Positions 1 to 8,970 of a stretch of DNA of 64,000 nt are shown piece after piece. A model generated the notes under the pieces. It made no database searches, had not been told where the DNA came from, and was given only the letters and a program-made list of their open reading frames with translations. Positions within the stretch are counted from its first letter, which is position 1. Each line of letters starts with the position of its first letter. A program made the position numbers and the translations under genes. Source of the DNA: UBA4802 sp964509195 (GTDB lineage Bacteria; Spirochaetota; UBA4802; UB4802); NCBI GenBank assembly GCA_964509195.1, contig CAZDWJ010000001.1:124001-188000 (forward strand). The letters run 5' to 3'.

Positions 1-402
1 GCTTGTAGGTTCAATCATTGGCAGCTTTGCAGCACGCGCATAATGCCTGTTGTCCTGCTCATTCTGTGAACTCCACGCTCCCGGGTCATCAGCATTGATA
101 ATGACAAATCCACCATTTACACCTGTATACGAAAATGTAAAAAGCGGATCAGCTGCAACATTGAGTCCAACATGCTTCATTGCTGCCATTGCCCGCGCAC
201 CAGCAACTGATGCTCCTGCTACCACCTCTAATGCTACCTTTTCATTGGGTGACCACTGTGCGTTAATATCCGGATATTCAGCAGCTATAGTTTCCAGAAT
301 TTCAGTACTTGGAGTACCGGGGTATGCAGCAGCAACTATACACCCGGCTTCATATGCACCCCGTGCAATCGCTTCATTACCCAGCATTACCTTTTTTTTC
401 AT
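1..402 (-). CDS. iorA: Indolepyruvate:ferredoxin oxidoreductase alpha subunit, N-terminal part (cut by left edge)
   Basis: The first 134 codons are present and the gene runs off the left edge. IorA binds thiamine pyrophosphate and, with IorB, oxidatively decarboxylates aryl pyruvates (from Trp, Phe, Tyr) to aryl-acetyl-CoA with reduction of ferredoxin in the cytoplasm. Seen: a start MKKKVMLGNEAIARGAYEAG, the YPGTPSTE segment at residues 27-34, and a DDPGAWSSQNEQDNR block near 105-119, all typical of the IorA N-terminal domain. ATG at 400-402 is preceded by GGAG and lies 4 bp after the stop of the ACT gene, so ACT and iorA are co-transcribed with paaK. The family assignment is strong; aryl-pyruvate specificity is inferred from family and context. 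Confidence 0.9.
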   Translation of the reverse strand, partial: MKKKVMLGNEAIARGAYEAGCIVAAAYPGTPSTEILETIAAEYPDINAQWSPNEKVALEVVAGASVAGARAMAAMKHVGLNVAADPLFTFSYTGVNGGFVIINADDPGAWSSQNEQDNRHYARAAKLPMIEPTS

Positions 403-406
403 TGTT

Positions 407-838
407 TTATTCTCCAATCAGATCAATCTTCTTAACAACATTAAATCCTTCCTCAAGAAGAGCTTTCTTTGCTGCCTCAATATCAGCAAATTTAAATATC
501 ATTACAGCTCGATCACCACGTTTTTCCGTAAAAGCATACATATACTCAATATTCAAATTACGTTTTGAAAATGTTTCCAGCGCTTTGAGCAGCGAACCAG
601 GTTTATCATCAAGTTCAATTGCCAGCACATCAGTTGGCGAACATACAAATTTATTTTGCCGCAACGCTTCTAAAGCTTTTTGTGGTTTGTTTACAATCAT
701 ACGAACTATACCAAAATCAGCAACTTCAGCAATGGTTAGTGTCATAATATTGATGCCTTCTTCAGCAAGCACTTTTAACGCATTCTGAAGATGGCCGGGT
801 TTATTTTCCAGAAATAGTGATAGCTGTGTAACGTTCAT
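407..838 (-). CDS. Tandem ACT-domain protein
   Basis: A 143-aa protein made of two ACT domains (about residues 1-65 and 70-140), each opening with a hydrophobic strand followed by a ligand-loop pattern (ENKPGHL, DDKPGSL). ACT domains bind amino acids. Stand-alone double-ACT proteins are commonly found between phenylacetate-CoA ligase and indolepyruvate oxidoreductase genes, as here, and are thought to sense aromatic or related amino acids. There is no catalytic domain or DNA-binding segment. It sits 30 bp downstream of paaK and 4 bp before iorA in one operon. The role as an allosteric or regulatory partner of these enzymes is inference. Confidence 0.85.
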   Translation of the reverse strand: MNVTQLSLFLENKPGHLQNALKVLAEEGINIMTLTIAEVADFGIVRMIVNKPQKALEALRQNKFVCSPTDVLAIELDDKPGSLLKALETFSKRNLNIEYMYAFTEKRGDRAVMIFKFADIEAAKKALLEEGFNVVKKIDLIGE

Positions 839-868
839 TGTTTGCCTCCATACAATTTATTGTTTTAT

Positions 869-2170
869 TTATAATTGTCGCTTATCAATTACTCTTTTTG
901 CCTTGCCCTCACTGCGCTGTAGTGTGCTTGGCTCAACAAGTGTAATCTTAGCACTTATTCCCAGGGCGCTCCGTATACGCTGCTCAATCCTTTCAGCAAG
1001 TCCCTTCAAGGCGCCTAATTCATCAGTAAATATCCTTTCATTTACCTCAACCATTATTTCAACATCATCAAGTGCCCCTTTGCGATCCACTATAATCTGG
1101 TAATGAGGCTCTGTGCCTTCAATCTCCATAAGCACAGCTTCAATCTGCATCGGGAATACGTTGACGCCACGTATGATAAGCATATCATCGCTTCGGCCTG
1201 TAACCTTTTCCATCTTGATTAAAGTGCGCCCGCATCTGCATGAATCGCGGTAAATTCTTGTGATATCACGTGAACGGTAGCGTATAACCGGGCAGGCTTC
1301 CTTGGTAAGCGAAGTGTACACAATCTCGCCTCTTTCCCCTTCTGGCAACACCTCTCCTGTTTCAGGGTCTATCACTTCCACATAAAAATGGTCTTCAAAC
1401 ACATGCAATCCGTACTTCTGGCTGCATTCACATGACACGCCGGGGCCTATCACCTCACTTAAACCATAGATATCGTATGCATCAATGCCCATACGGGTTT
1501 CAATCTCTTTGCGCATGCTTTCTGTCCATGGTTCTGCGCCAAAAATGCCAGCTTTTAATTTTGTTTTCTTAAAATCATACTCAGGCATCTTCTTTTCAAC
1601 AAAATCAGCCATATTAATTGCATATGAAGGTGTACATGCCAATATGGTAGTACCAAAATCTTTTATTAACATCAGCTGCCGCTCAGTGTTGCCACCCGAA
1701 ATGGGGATAACAGTGGCCCCTAACTTTTCAGCGCCATAGTGTACTCCCAGACCACCTGTAAAAAGGCCATACCCATAGGCAACCTGAACTATATCTTTTT
1801 CGGTACCTCCTGCTGCTGCAATAGTGCGTGCCATCACTTCAGCCCACACCTCAATATCATTTTTTGTGTACCCAACCACAGTAGCATTGCCAGTTGTTCC
1901 CGATGATGAGTGAATTCGGATAACCTTCTCCATTGGCACCGCAAAAAGCCCAAAGGGATAGCTATCGCGCATGGCCTGTTTCATCAAAAACGGGACATGC
2001 TTTAAATCATCAAGTGAGGAAAACTTATCAGGATTAAACTTAGCTTTATCAAATGATTGGCGATAATATGGGACATTATTATAGGCATGCTTAAGCGACC
2101 ATTTTAACCGCTCAAGCTGCAATTCTTTTAATTTTTTAACTTCCATTGCTTCATATTGTTTATTAAACAT
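869..2170 (-). CDS. paaK: Phenylacetate-CoA ligase
   Basis: A 433-aa adenylate-forming enzyme of the ANL superfamily that activates phenylacetate or related aryl acids to the CoA thioester with ATP (AMP + PPi). Seen: the AMP-binding loop SSSGTTGNATVVGYT near residues 88-102, the YGLSEVIGPGVSCEC region that binds the substrate carboxylate, RYRSRD, and the C-terminal hinge and mobile domain starting near RSDDMLIIRGVNVFP. Its length matches PaaK. As first gene of a paaK-ACT-iorA operon it may work in either direction: activating free aryl acids, or conserving energy from aryl-acetyl-CoA made by IorAB. The second option is inference. Exact aryl substrate cannot be read from sequence. Confidence 0.92.
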   Translation of the reverse strand: MFNKQYEAMEVKKLKELQLERLKWSLKHAYNNVPYYRQSFDKAKFNPDKFSSLDDLKHVPFLMKQAMRDSYPFGLFAVPMEKVIRIHSSSGTTGNATVVGYTKNDIEVWAEVMARTIAAAGGTEKDIVQVAYGYGLFTGGLGVHYGAEKLGATVIPISGGNTERQLMLIKDFGTTILACTPSYAINMADFVEKKMPEYDFKKTKLKAGIFGAEPWTESMRKEIETRMGIDAYDIYGLSEVIGPGVSCECSQKYGLHVFEDHFYVEVIDPETGEVLPEGERGEIVYTSLTKEACPVIRYRSRDITRIYRDSCRCGRTLIKMEKVTGRSDDMLIIRGVNVFPMQIEAVLMEIEGTEPHYQIIVDRKGALDDVEIMVEVNERIFTDELGALKGLAERIEQRIRSALGISAKITLVEPSTLQRSEGKAKRVIDKRQL

Positions 2171-2456
2171 TGCCGACTCCTTTTTTATGGCTATATATTT
2201 TTTAATTTTTAGGAATGTAAATTCTATTTATATTTATTAAAATTGTCAATAACCTTGCAATTGCAAGGGAAAAAAATTAAAATTTATTTGAGTTTTTTGT
2301 CATGCCAGTTATATGCTTGCATAAACTTTGCAAGGCAAGTTTTACCAATAATATTTGGGGGCGATAGTTACTGTTAATTATATTTCGCATATGAAAACAC
2401 TTGCTGGTATTGCCACTTTCATGATATACTATTATTAATACTAAGGGGACCGCATT

Positions 2457-3278
2457 ATGAAATATCGCATTATATCACTTTTTGCTTTGATTGTTTTGTG
2501 TACTGGGTTAGTCCACGCCAATGATTATATTGAAATGCTGAAAAATGGTACCTGGGAACAGCGAATTACTGCAATGTACACGTTAGGTTATTCTGGCAAT
2601 AAAAAGGCTTTCTGGTATATGGTTAAGTATCTTGACCAGACCTTCCAATCAAATAACCAAGCTCTTGCAGTGAGGGTACGGCAGGCTGCAGCTATCTCTT
2701 TAGGAAGGCTTAAAGATGAAAGGGCTATTCCCTATCTTGTTGACCGTTATAAAAAGGAAGAAGATACTGAGGTAAAACGGGCAATTCTATTTGCTCTACG
2801 ATTTTTCAAACCAACACCTGAAGCTATAACTGTGATAAAACAGGGATTAGCTGATTCAAATAAGGATATTAAATGGGAAGCACTTATGGTTTCCTGTGCA
2901 TACTGCGACAGTTCTTTATCAGGTGATATCGCACAATTGAGAAACAGCGATGACCCGGAAATTAAAGTAATTACTGCCTACATTCAGTACATGTTAAATC
3001 AGAACAGACAGGAAAATGAAGCAATTATGCGAAAATCGTTAACCCATAAACAACCGCTTGTTCGTTACTGGGCATCACATTTTCTTCCAAAATCAGTTGG
3101 TACACCTGCTCTTGAAGATATAATGAAAGCGTTAGAGATTGAATCAGTGTGGTGGGTTGCTAATGAAATGGAAAATAGCATCTATATTCTTGCCAGAAAG
3201 AAATTCAATGAAGAAATGGTTGAGCAGTTAGGGTCTTTTAGATTTGTTGTGGATAAAAAAGAAAAACAGCAACAGTAA
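2457..3278 (+). CDS. Exported HEAT-repeat protein
   Basis: A 273-aa protein with a Sec signal peptide (MKYRIISLFALIVLCTGLVHA, cleavage near residue 21) followed by helical HEAT/PBS-lyase-like repeats. The clearest is near residues 72-120, with VRQAAAISLGRLKDERAIPYL and VKRAILFALRFF. Such repeats form solenoids for protein-protein contacts; a periplasmic scaffold role is inferred. It is a single gene transcribed away from paaK, with AAGGGG as ribosome site just before ATG. No enzyme motif was recognised. It is convergent with the signal-peptidase-like gene that follows. Confidence 0.8.
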   Translation: MKYRIISLFALIVLCTGLVHANDYIEMLKNGTWEQRITAMYTLGYSGNKKAFWYMVKYLDQTFQSNNQALAVRVRQAAAISLGRLKDERAIPYLVDRYKKEEDTEVKRAILFALRFFKPTPEAITVIKQGLADSNKDIKWEALMVSCAYCDSSLSGDIAQLRNSDDPEIKVITAYIQYMLNQNRQENEAIMRKSLTHKQPLVRYWASHFLPKSVGTPALEDIMKALEIESVWWVANEMENSIYILARKKFNEEMVEQLGSFRFVVDKKEKQQQ

Positions 3279-3297
3279 AGATCTTATATCATACAAT

Positions 3298-3816
3298 TCA
3301 TTTTTTAAGGGAGATCTTAAATAAGTATTTCCCAACAATGTTTTCAACAGGTATTGCGCCAAACAGCCTGCTATCATCTGTCTGGTCCCAATTGTCATTT
3401 ACTATAAACACATGTCCATCGGGTACGGTAAGAGCGTTCATATTGTCTCTACTTACAAACCGTGATGGGAATATCCTTGTATCACTTTTTTTTATAGCCC
3501 ATGCTGGTGTTGCTTTTATTCCATTTATATAAAGTTCCTTGTTTATTATCTCCACGGTTTCCCCCGATTTTGCAATCACTCTTCCCGCCAGATGTCCTGA
3601 AAGAGGGCTTTTATAAAGAACTATCGAACCTGTATCAATTTTTTTTGTTTTATAAAACCAGACATAATCATTACTCTGTAATTTTGGTTCCATCAGTGTA
3701 TTGTTCATTTTTATTGGAATAAAAAAAAGGCGTATGAAAATAAACCCTACTATAATACCCACCACTGTAAACAGGATTTTTGCATAAATTGTAAATGAAT
3801 CTTTTTGTTCTATCAT
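3298..3816 (-). CDS. Signal peptidase I-like protein (S26 family), catalytic Ser and Lys not conserved
   Basis: A 172-aa protein with one N-terminal membrane segment (about residues 11-33) and a periplasmic S26 fold. Family boxes are visible: NTLMEPKL (residues 39-46), RVIAKSGETVEI (79-90) and VNDNWDQTDDSRLFGAIP (139-156). In active signal peptidase I the first box is SMxPTL with the nucleophile Ser and the second is preceded by KR with the general-base Lys. Here the Ser position is Leu41 and the Lys position is Gly78, so the usual Ser/Lys dyad appears to be absent. It is therefore likely a non-catalytic paralogue, possibly a binding or scaffold protein. It starts 11 bp upstream of the aminotransferase's 3' end. 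The family call is firm; inactivity is inference from hand alignment. Confidence 0.8.
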   Translation of the reverse strand: MIEQKDSFTIYAKILFTVVGIIVGFIFIRLFFIPIKMNNTLMEPKLQSNDYVWFYKTKKIDTGSIVLYKSPLSGHLAGRVIAKSGETVEIINKELYINGIKATPAWAIKKSDTRIFPSRFVSRDNMNALTVPDGHVFIVNDNWDQTDDSRLFGAIPVENIVGKYLFKISLKK

Positions 3817-3827
3817 AGATACTCTTT

Positions 3828-5009
3828 TTACGTAAGTGATTCAAGTGCTTTTTTAAATTGTGGTATGGATTTTTCAATCACCTTTTCCGGTACACAGAAC
3901 GCCAATCTAAAATAACCAGGTCCCCCAAATCCAACGCCTGGTACAGCTAATATGTTGAAATTGAGAAGATGCTTAACAAACACCACATCATCCTCAAGTG
4001 GTGATTTACAGAATACGTAAAAGGCACCTTTGGGCTTTACAAATGAATATCCTGCATTTTGAAGACCCTCACAGATCATATCACGGCGAACTTTATAGGC
4101 ATTTACGTCAACAATATCAAAGGCAATTTTCTCAATAACCCGCTGCATTAGTGCAGGAGCATTCACAAATCCTAATATCCTGTTACATAATATTAACCCT
4201 GCCATTACAATATCAGCTTCTGGCATGGAAGGGTTTATTGCAATGTATCCTATTCGTTCTCCTGGAAGTGATAATGTTTTTGAAAATGATGACACCACAA
4301 TTGAATGCGTGTAATGGGAAAGAATACTTGGCACAGTTATATTATCATACACCAATTCACGGTAAGGCTCATCGGAAAGCAAGTAAATGGGCTTACCATA
4401 TTTTTCTGAATAGCGCTGTAGCACCGCCGCAAGCCTGGTAATATCTTCATGAGAATAGATTACCCCTGTTGGATTATTTGGAGAATTTATAAGCACTGCC
4501 CGTGTCTTTTCAGTGATTGCCTTCTCAATCACTTCAATATCCAAGCTAAAGTCAGGTTTTGTTGAAACAAGGTTTATCGTGCCATTATGATTGGAAATGT
4601 AAAATCCGTATTCCACAAAATATGGTTTTGGTACTATTACTTCTTCACCGGGATTTAAAATTGTTTTTAATGCAACATTAAGCCCTCCAGCCGCACCACA
4701 GGACAGCACAATATATTCACCACTGATATCTATAGAATGGTCCTTTGCAACTTTTTTTGCAATACTATTACGTGCAGACATAAAACCAGCATTTGGCATA
4801 TACCCATGTGCTTTTGTCTCTGGTTGAGATGCTAACGTTTGTAATGTTTTAAAAAATGATTGTGGTGGGGTAACATCGGGATTACCCAGGCTGAAATCAA
4901 ATACATTTTCTTCTCCATGCTGTGCTTTGAGGCGAGCTCCCTCTTCAAACATTTTTCTTATCCATGACGACCGTGTCATAGCTTCAGCAATATAAGTAGC
5001 AACTGACAT
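3828..5009 (-). CDS. PLP-dependent aminotransferase, class I/II
   Basis: A 393-aa cytosolic fold-type I aminotransferase. Seen: NSPNNPTG (residues 175-182), the PLP-pyridine Asp in LSDEPY (Asp213), the Schiff-base lysine in SSFSKTLSLPGERIGY (Lys244), and a C-terminal YFRLAF containing the carboxylate-binding Arg. The overall pattern is that of aspartate/aromatic-type transaminases; the donor cannot be fixed from sequence. ATG is preceded by GAGAGG. It is the first gene before the signal-peptidase-like gene on the minus strand, and may supply 2-oxo acids such as oxaloacetate or aryl pyruvates for the neighbouring pckG or iorA steps (inference). Confidence 0.88.
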   Translation of the reverse strand: MSVATYIAEAMTRSSWIRKMFEEGARLKAQHGEENVFDFSLGNPDVTPPQSFFKTLQTLASQPETKAHGYMPNAGFMSARNSIAKKVAKDHSIDISGEYIVLSCGAAGGLNVALKTILNPGEEVIVPKPYFVEYGFYISNHNGTINLVSTKPDFSLDIEVIEKAITEKTRAVLINSPNNPTGVIYSHEDITRLAAVLQRYSEKYGKPIYLLSDEPYRELVYDNITVPSILSHYTHSIVVSSFSKTLSLPGERIGYIAINPSMPEADIVMAGLILCNRILGFVNAPALMQRVIEKIAFDIVDVNAYKVRRDMICEGLQNAGYSFVKPKGAFYVFCKSPLEDDVVFVKHLLNFNILAVPGVGFGGPGYFRLAFCVPEKVIEKSIPQFKKALESLT

Positions 5010-5125
5010 TGTAACCTCTCAAATTAGTTTTAGAACATATATATATATCAGAAATTGTAATGCGAAATAGTACGGAATGTTATATTATTTAGCAAGCATT
5101 TTTTAGTTATGATATGCATAAAAAA

Positions 5126-5278
5126 AGAAGCTGGCTCAAAAGTGTTCATTGGGTAAATTTCACAAAATTTTAATTGTATAATGCGCTCATTTCGATACAA
5201 CTTTGTCACATTTTGTGGCAAAATCACTGAGGTGATCACTGCAAAATTTGTATCAAAACGACTTTTGAGCCAGCTTCT
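5126..5278. repeat. MITE-like element bounded by 18-bp perfect inverted repeat
   Basis: Arms AGAAGCTGGCTCAAAAGT (5126-5143) and its exact complement (5261-5278) enclose about 117 bp. Inside is a weaker nested inverted pair (GATACAA...TTTGTATC) and no convincing ORF. Read on the minus strand, the second arm is followed by a run of T, so it could also terminate pckG transcription, whose stop lies 7 bp away. No clear target-site duplication was seen. Size, end symmetry and intergenic site fit a non-autonomous insertion or dispersed hairpin repeat. Confidence 0.65.
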
Positions 5279-5285
5279 CACAGTA

Positions 5286-7106
5286 TTATTTTCTTAAGTC
5301 TTTATCCATCTCATCAAGCAATATATACAACTCTTGCGGCAGGTGATTCCCAAATTTTGGATAGTGATTGTTCCTGATGTCATCTACCTCCTGTAACCAG
5401 CCTGCAGTATCCACTTTTAGCAATTCTTCTATATCCTGTGAGGATACATCCGCCGGTCTGTCTATTGCATCAACTAGAGGCATGTTGCCAATGGGTGTTG
5501 CAACTGCTTTTGCACTACCATCGCATCGTTCAAATATCCATTTTAATACCCTGCTGTTCTCACCATATCCTGGCCATAACCACTTGCCATCGTCTGTTTT
5601 TCTAAACCAGTTGACAAAGTAAATTTTTGGCAATTTGTCAGGAGAGGTTTTTTTTGCAATATTAATCCAGTGTTTAAAATAATCTCCCATGTGATATCCG
5701 CAGAATGGAAGCATTGCAAAAGGATCTCTGCGCACCTGCCCCACCTTAAGATCCAGTGCAGCAGCAGTCACCTCTGAGCCAACTATCGAACCTAAAAAAA
5801 CACCATGCAACCAGTTCTTAGATTCAAGTACAAGTGGTATAGTATGTGCACGTCTCCCGCCAAATAAAAATGCACTGATGGGGACTCCATTGGGATCCTC
5901 CCATTCTTTTGCAATAGATGGGCACTGGCAAGCAGGTGTGGTGAATCGTGAATTGGGATGTGCAGCTAGCGTTTTATCCTTATTGCCTTTATCAAACTCC
6001 CATTCTTTCCCAGTCCAGTCTATAAGTTTTCCTTTGGGATCATATCCAATACCTTCCCACCATACATCACAATCTTCTGTCAATGCAACGTTGGTGAAAA
6101 TAGTATTCTTTTTTATGGTTTTCATAGCGTTGTAATTAGATTTTTCTGATGTACCGGGAGCAACGCCAAAAAATCCCGCTTCTGGATTTATGGCATACAA
6201 TCGCCCATCACTTCCAAATTTAAGCCAGGCAATATCATCACCAACTGTTTCAACCTTCCATCCAGGAATTGTTGGGACAAGCATTGCCAGATTGGTTTTT
6301 CCACATGCTGAAGGGAATGCGCCAGCGATATATTTAGATTTGCCTTCAGGGTTGGTAATTTTCAAAATTAGCATATGTTCAGCCAGCCACCCTTCATCAC
6401 GCGCCATTACCGATGCAATACGGAGAGCCAAGCACTTCTTTCCTAAGAGTGCATTGCCGCCATACCCTGAGCCATACGACCATATCTCACGTGTTTCAGG
6501 AAAATGTGATATATATTTTTTTTCAAGAGGTGCACATGGCCATTTGCTGTTGTCACTTTCCCCTTTTGCTAGAGGCTTTCCCACTGAATGATAGCATGGT
6601 ACAAATTCACCATCTGTGCCCAGCACCTCCAGCACTTTTGCCCCTACACGGGTCATTATATGCATATTTATAACAACATACGCCGAATCTGTAATTTCCA
6701 CTCCAATTTTTGCTATGGGTGATCCAACAGGTCCCATAGAAAAGGAAATAATATACATGGTTCTTCCATGCATACAGCCACGGTAAAGGTTGGTCATGGT
6801 CTGTTTAAGTTCTCCAGGATCTATCCAATTATTGGTTGGACCTGCTGCTTCCTGTGTTCTTGAGGCAATATATGTTCTGTTTTCAATACGTGCAACATCA
6901 CTTGGATCTGAACGAAACAACAAACATCCGGGAAGTTTTTGCTGATTTAGTCGGATAGCCAATCCTTCTTTGACCATCTGTTCAGCCAACCAGTCATATT
7001 CAGCCTTTGAACCATCGCATACATAAACATCATCCGGTTGCATTAATTCAATTGTATCTTCAGCCCATTTTTTGAGCTTGTTATGTTTCAGCTCGTATAA
7101 TTTCAT
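5286..7106 (-). CDS. pckG: Phosphoenolpyruvate carboxykinase (GTP)
   Basis: A 606-aa enzyme interconverting oxaloacetate + GTP and phosphoenolpyruvate + GDP + CO2. Length and motifs match the GTP class, not the ATP class. Seen: the kinase P-loop FPSACGKTN (264-272), the metal- and substrate-site region with GDDIAWLKFG further on, and RAHTIPLV-type conserved segments. It acts in the cytoplasm, either in gluconeogenesis from amino or organic acids or, in anaerobes, CO2-fixing formation of oxaloacetate. It is apparently monocistronic: a 177-bp spacer precedes it and the inverted-repeat element follows it. Confidence 0.96.
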   Translation of the reverse strand: MKLYELKHNKLKKWAEDTIELMQPDDVYVCDGSKAEYDWLAEQMVKEGLAIRLNQQKLPGCLLFRSDPSDVARIENRTYIASRTQEAAGPTNNWIDPGELKQTMTNLYRGCMHGRTMYIISFSMGPVGSPIAKIGVEITDSAYVVINMHIMTRVGAKVLEVLGTDGEFVPCYHSVGKPLAKGESDNSKWPCAPLEKKYISHFPETREIWSYGSGYGGNALLGKKCLALRIASVMARDEGWLAEHMLILKITNPEGKSKYIAGAFPSACGKTNLAMLVPTIPGWKVETVGDDIAWLKFGSDGRLYAINPEAGFFGVAPGTSEKSNYNAMKTIKKNTIFTNVALTEDCDVWWEGIGYDPKGKLIDWTGKEWEFDKGNKDKTLAAHPNSRFTTPACQCPSIAKEWEDPNGVPISAFLFGGRRAHTIPLVLESKNWLHGVFLGSIVGSEVTAAALDLKVGQVRRDPFAMLPFCGYHMGDYFKHWINIAKKTSPDKLPKIYFVNWFRKTDDGKWLWPGYGENSRVLKWIFERCDGSAKAVATPIGNMPLVDAIDRPADVSSQDIEELLKVDTAGWLQEVDDIRNNHYPKFGNHLPQELYILLDEMDKDLRK

Positions 7107-7283
7107 AATTGATCCTTTTTATTATACCACTTTTGGAAAAATTTAGTTACACAATGAAAAGTACCGTGGAATGCCATGAAAATTTTGTCAACTATTCTGT
7201 TATAATTATGTATAGAAAAATTTTTATAGTTTTCAAAAGAAACAGGGTAATGAACTGATAACAAAAAGAATACTGGCATCTTT

Positions 7284-7586
7284 TCACTTTATTTGTAAAA
7301 TTGTATCGACACGTATAGAACGAAACAATCTTAATATATCAGCAGGAATATCTTGTATTGCACACTGCTTGTTATGCTGTACGGTACTTTTTTTAATATC
7401 AATCAAAAACGCAATTCCAGCAGAATCAATATAGTTTAATCCAGACAGGTCAATTACTATATTATCTGGGTTTTCTAAAAATACTTTCTTTACATCTTCT
7501 TTTAAGTTATATGAAGAGTAAAGGTCAAGATCCCCTTCAATTTTTAAATAGTACCCTGACCCAGTTTTATTAAATGAATATACCAT
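7284..7586 (-). CDS. STAS-domain protein (anti-sigma factor antagonist type)
   Basis: A 100-aa single STAS domain similar to SpoIIAA/RsbV. The phosphorylatable serine lies in YIDSAGIAFL (Ser55), preceded by the IVIDLSGL strand typical of the fold. Such proteins bind anti-sigma kinases and release a partner when dephosphorylated. No partner kinase or phosphatase is in the window. It is the last gene of a minus-strand run with the methyltransferase, HDOD and CheD genes, separated from them by about 80 bp, so co-expression is possible but not shown. Distinguishing an anti-sigma antagonist from another STAS role is not possible here. Confidence 0.82.
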   Translation of the reverse strand: MVYSFNKTGSGYYLKIEGDLDLYSSYNLKEDVKKVFLENPDNIVIDLSGLNYIDSAGIAFLIDIKKSTVQHNKQCAIQDIPADILRLFRSIRVDTILQIK

Positions 7587-7666
7587 AGGTTGATCGTACC
7601 ACCATTTATGCTACTGTTCTGATTTTCGGACATAAGCGAGATCTCATTGAGTAAATTCTACATACA

Positions 7667-8584
7667 TTAGCGTGTACAGATGAGATACTCATAGGTGAAC
7701 ATGTCACCTACAAATTGCCGTAATATTTCATGCTCATCTTTTGCATTTGCGGTGCTGTTGAGAATGAACTGTAATTTAGGAGTCATGCGGCAACCAAATA
7801 TATCGTTATACACCCCCCTATGCACAATATAACCCCACCTACGGGCTACCGCCTCAAGATGCGAAAACCGTATTGTATACTCACTGTGGCCAAACAGCCG
7901 TATCTCATAGGGATTATAAGTGGGGCGTAACGGTACACATGACTTGAAATCACCCTGAGGTTCTGATTCACAACTGTGCTCACTTACATAGAAGCTTTTA
8001 GCTCTTAGCCTACATATCTTTTCAATTGCAAGGAGTGCTCCAAGATTACAATTGAACGGATTAGTTTTAATATCCAGGTTATAGTCATGTATCAAGCGTT
8101 TGCATTCTTTTATTTCCGGTGATGTAGATGATTCTAATATCTCAGTATTTATATTGCATACAGTGATAAAATCCCCAACAATTTCGTTACAAATAACAAG
8201 ATCCGCGTTCTGTAACACCCCATCATCAAGTTCCAGAAAATCCGACATGATAAAGCTGACATTACCCCTCACATTTTTTTTCTGTTCATGTAACATCGCT
8301 GGGGAAATATCAACCATGGTAGCGGTAACGTCGGGACAAAATGCTAAAAAATCCTTCATTAAAAAACCATATCCACCGCCTACTTCCATAATATGCGTAA
8401 TCTGCTTCATGTTTATATAATTTGAAAGAAATTCATACAGTAGTGCACCATACGAAGCATTTTTCCTGATCACCTGCCTGCAAGGGCTGTTTTCTGGATA
8501 AAGCATATTGCACACTGTAAGTTCCCAGCCCAATGTTGTGATCTGCTTTTTATGATAGTCACGTGTATCATTTACATGAATCAT
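7667..8584 (-). CDS. SAM-dependent methyltransferase
   Basis: A 305-aa class I methyltransferase. Motif I is EVGGGYGFL (67-75) followed by an acidic residue at the end of strand 2 (MVDIS, Asp92) and a later DLVICNE block. About 65 residues precede the core and a long cysteine-containing C-terminal part follows (residues 170-305), of no recognised family. Start ATG overlaps the stop of the upstream zinc-ribbon gene as ATGA, so translation is coupled. Substrate unknown. Its place in a run with HDOD and CheD hints at signalling or protein modification, but this is weak. Confidence 0.78.
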   Translation of the reverse strand: MIHVNDTRDYHKKQITTLGWELTVCNMLYPENSPCRQVIRKNASYGALLYEFLSNYINMKQITHIMEVGGGYGFLMKDFLAFCPDVTATMVDISPAMLHEQKKNVRGNVSFIMSDFLELDDGVLQNADLVICNEIVGDFITVCNINTEILESSTSPEIKECKRLIHDYNLDIKTNPFNCNLGALLAIEKICRLRAKSFYVSEHSCESEPQGDFKSCVPLRPTYNPYEIRLFGHSEYTIRFSHLEAVARRWGYIVHRGVYNDIFGCRMTPKLQFILNSTANAKDEHEILRQFVGDMFTYEYLICTR

Positions 8585-8961
8585 ATAACAATGCCATTCT
8601 CTGGAGGTTGTGAAGGCGAAAAAAACAAATAATACAGTATCACAAAGGAAAGCAACACAATGGCCAAAATAATCACAATGACTCGTATTTTATCTTTTAT
8701 TGGCAATAGTTTAAAATTACCAATGGTATACCAGTATGCATACATCTTCTCAATTATTAATTTTTTTATACTATCGATAGTCAGGGTTTTCTTTGGCATT
8801 TTATTTAAGGCCAGATCAAATGTTGCATCACCATACAACCCGGGATCGTCCGGGTTTGCTAAAAATGAATACCCACAACGGCACCGTACTTTAACTGTTC
8901 CAGTATCAATGGGAAAGCGCAGCTTGATGCCACAGGCAGGGCATGGTTTAATGATATGCAT
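8581..8961 (-). CDS. Zinc-ribbon membrane protein
   Basis: A 126-aa protein with an N-terminal zinc ribbon formed by CPACG and CRCGY (four cysteines in the first 32 residues) and one C-terminal transmembrane helix (IRVIVIILAIVLLSFVILYY) ending in a short polar tail. The ATG at 8959-8961 is preferred over an upstream TTG because AGGA lies 7 bases before it. It overlaps the following methyltransferase gene by 4 bp. The N-terminal ribbon resembles the MJ0042-type finger found in bacterial membrane-linked proteins. Function unknown. Confidence 0.7.
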   Translation of the reverse strand: MHIIKPCPACGIKLRFPIDTGTVKVRCRCGYSFLANPDDPGLYGDATFDLALNKMPKKTLTIDSIKKLIIEKMYAYWYTIGNFKLLPIKDKIRVIVIILAIVLLSFVILYYLFFSPSQPPENGIVI

Positions 8962-8970
8962 GTGCAAATC

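Noticed and set aside
5048..5281. Minus-strand frame through the inverted-repeat element
   Set aside because: Lies in the MITE-like unit and has no ribosome site or protein-like composition.
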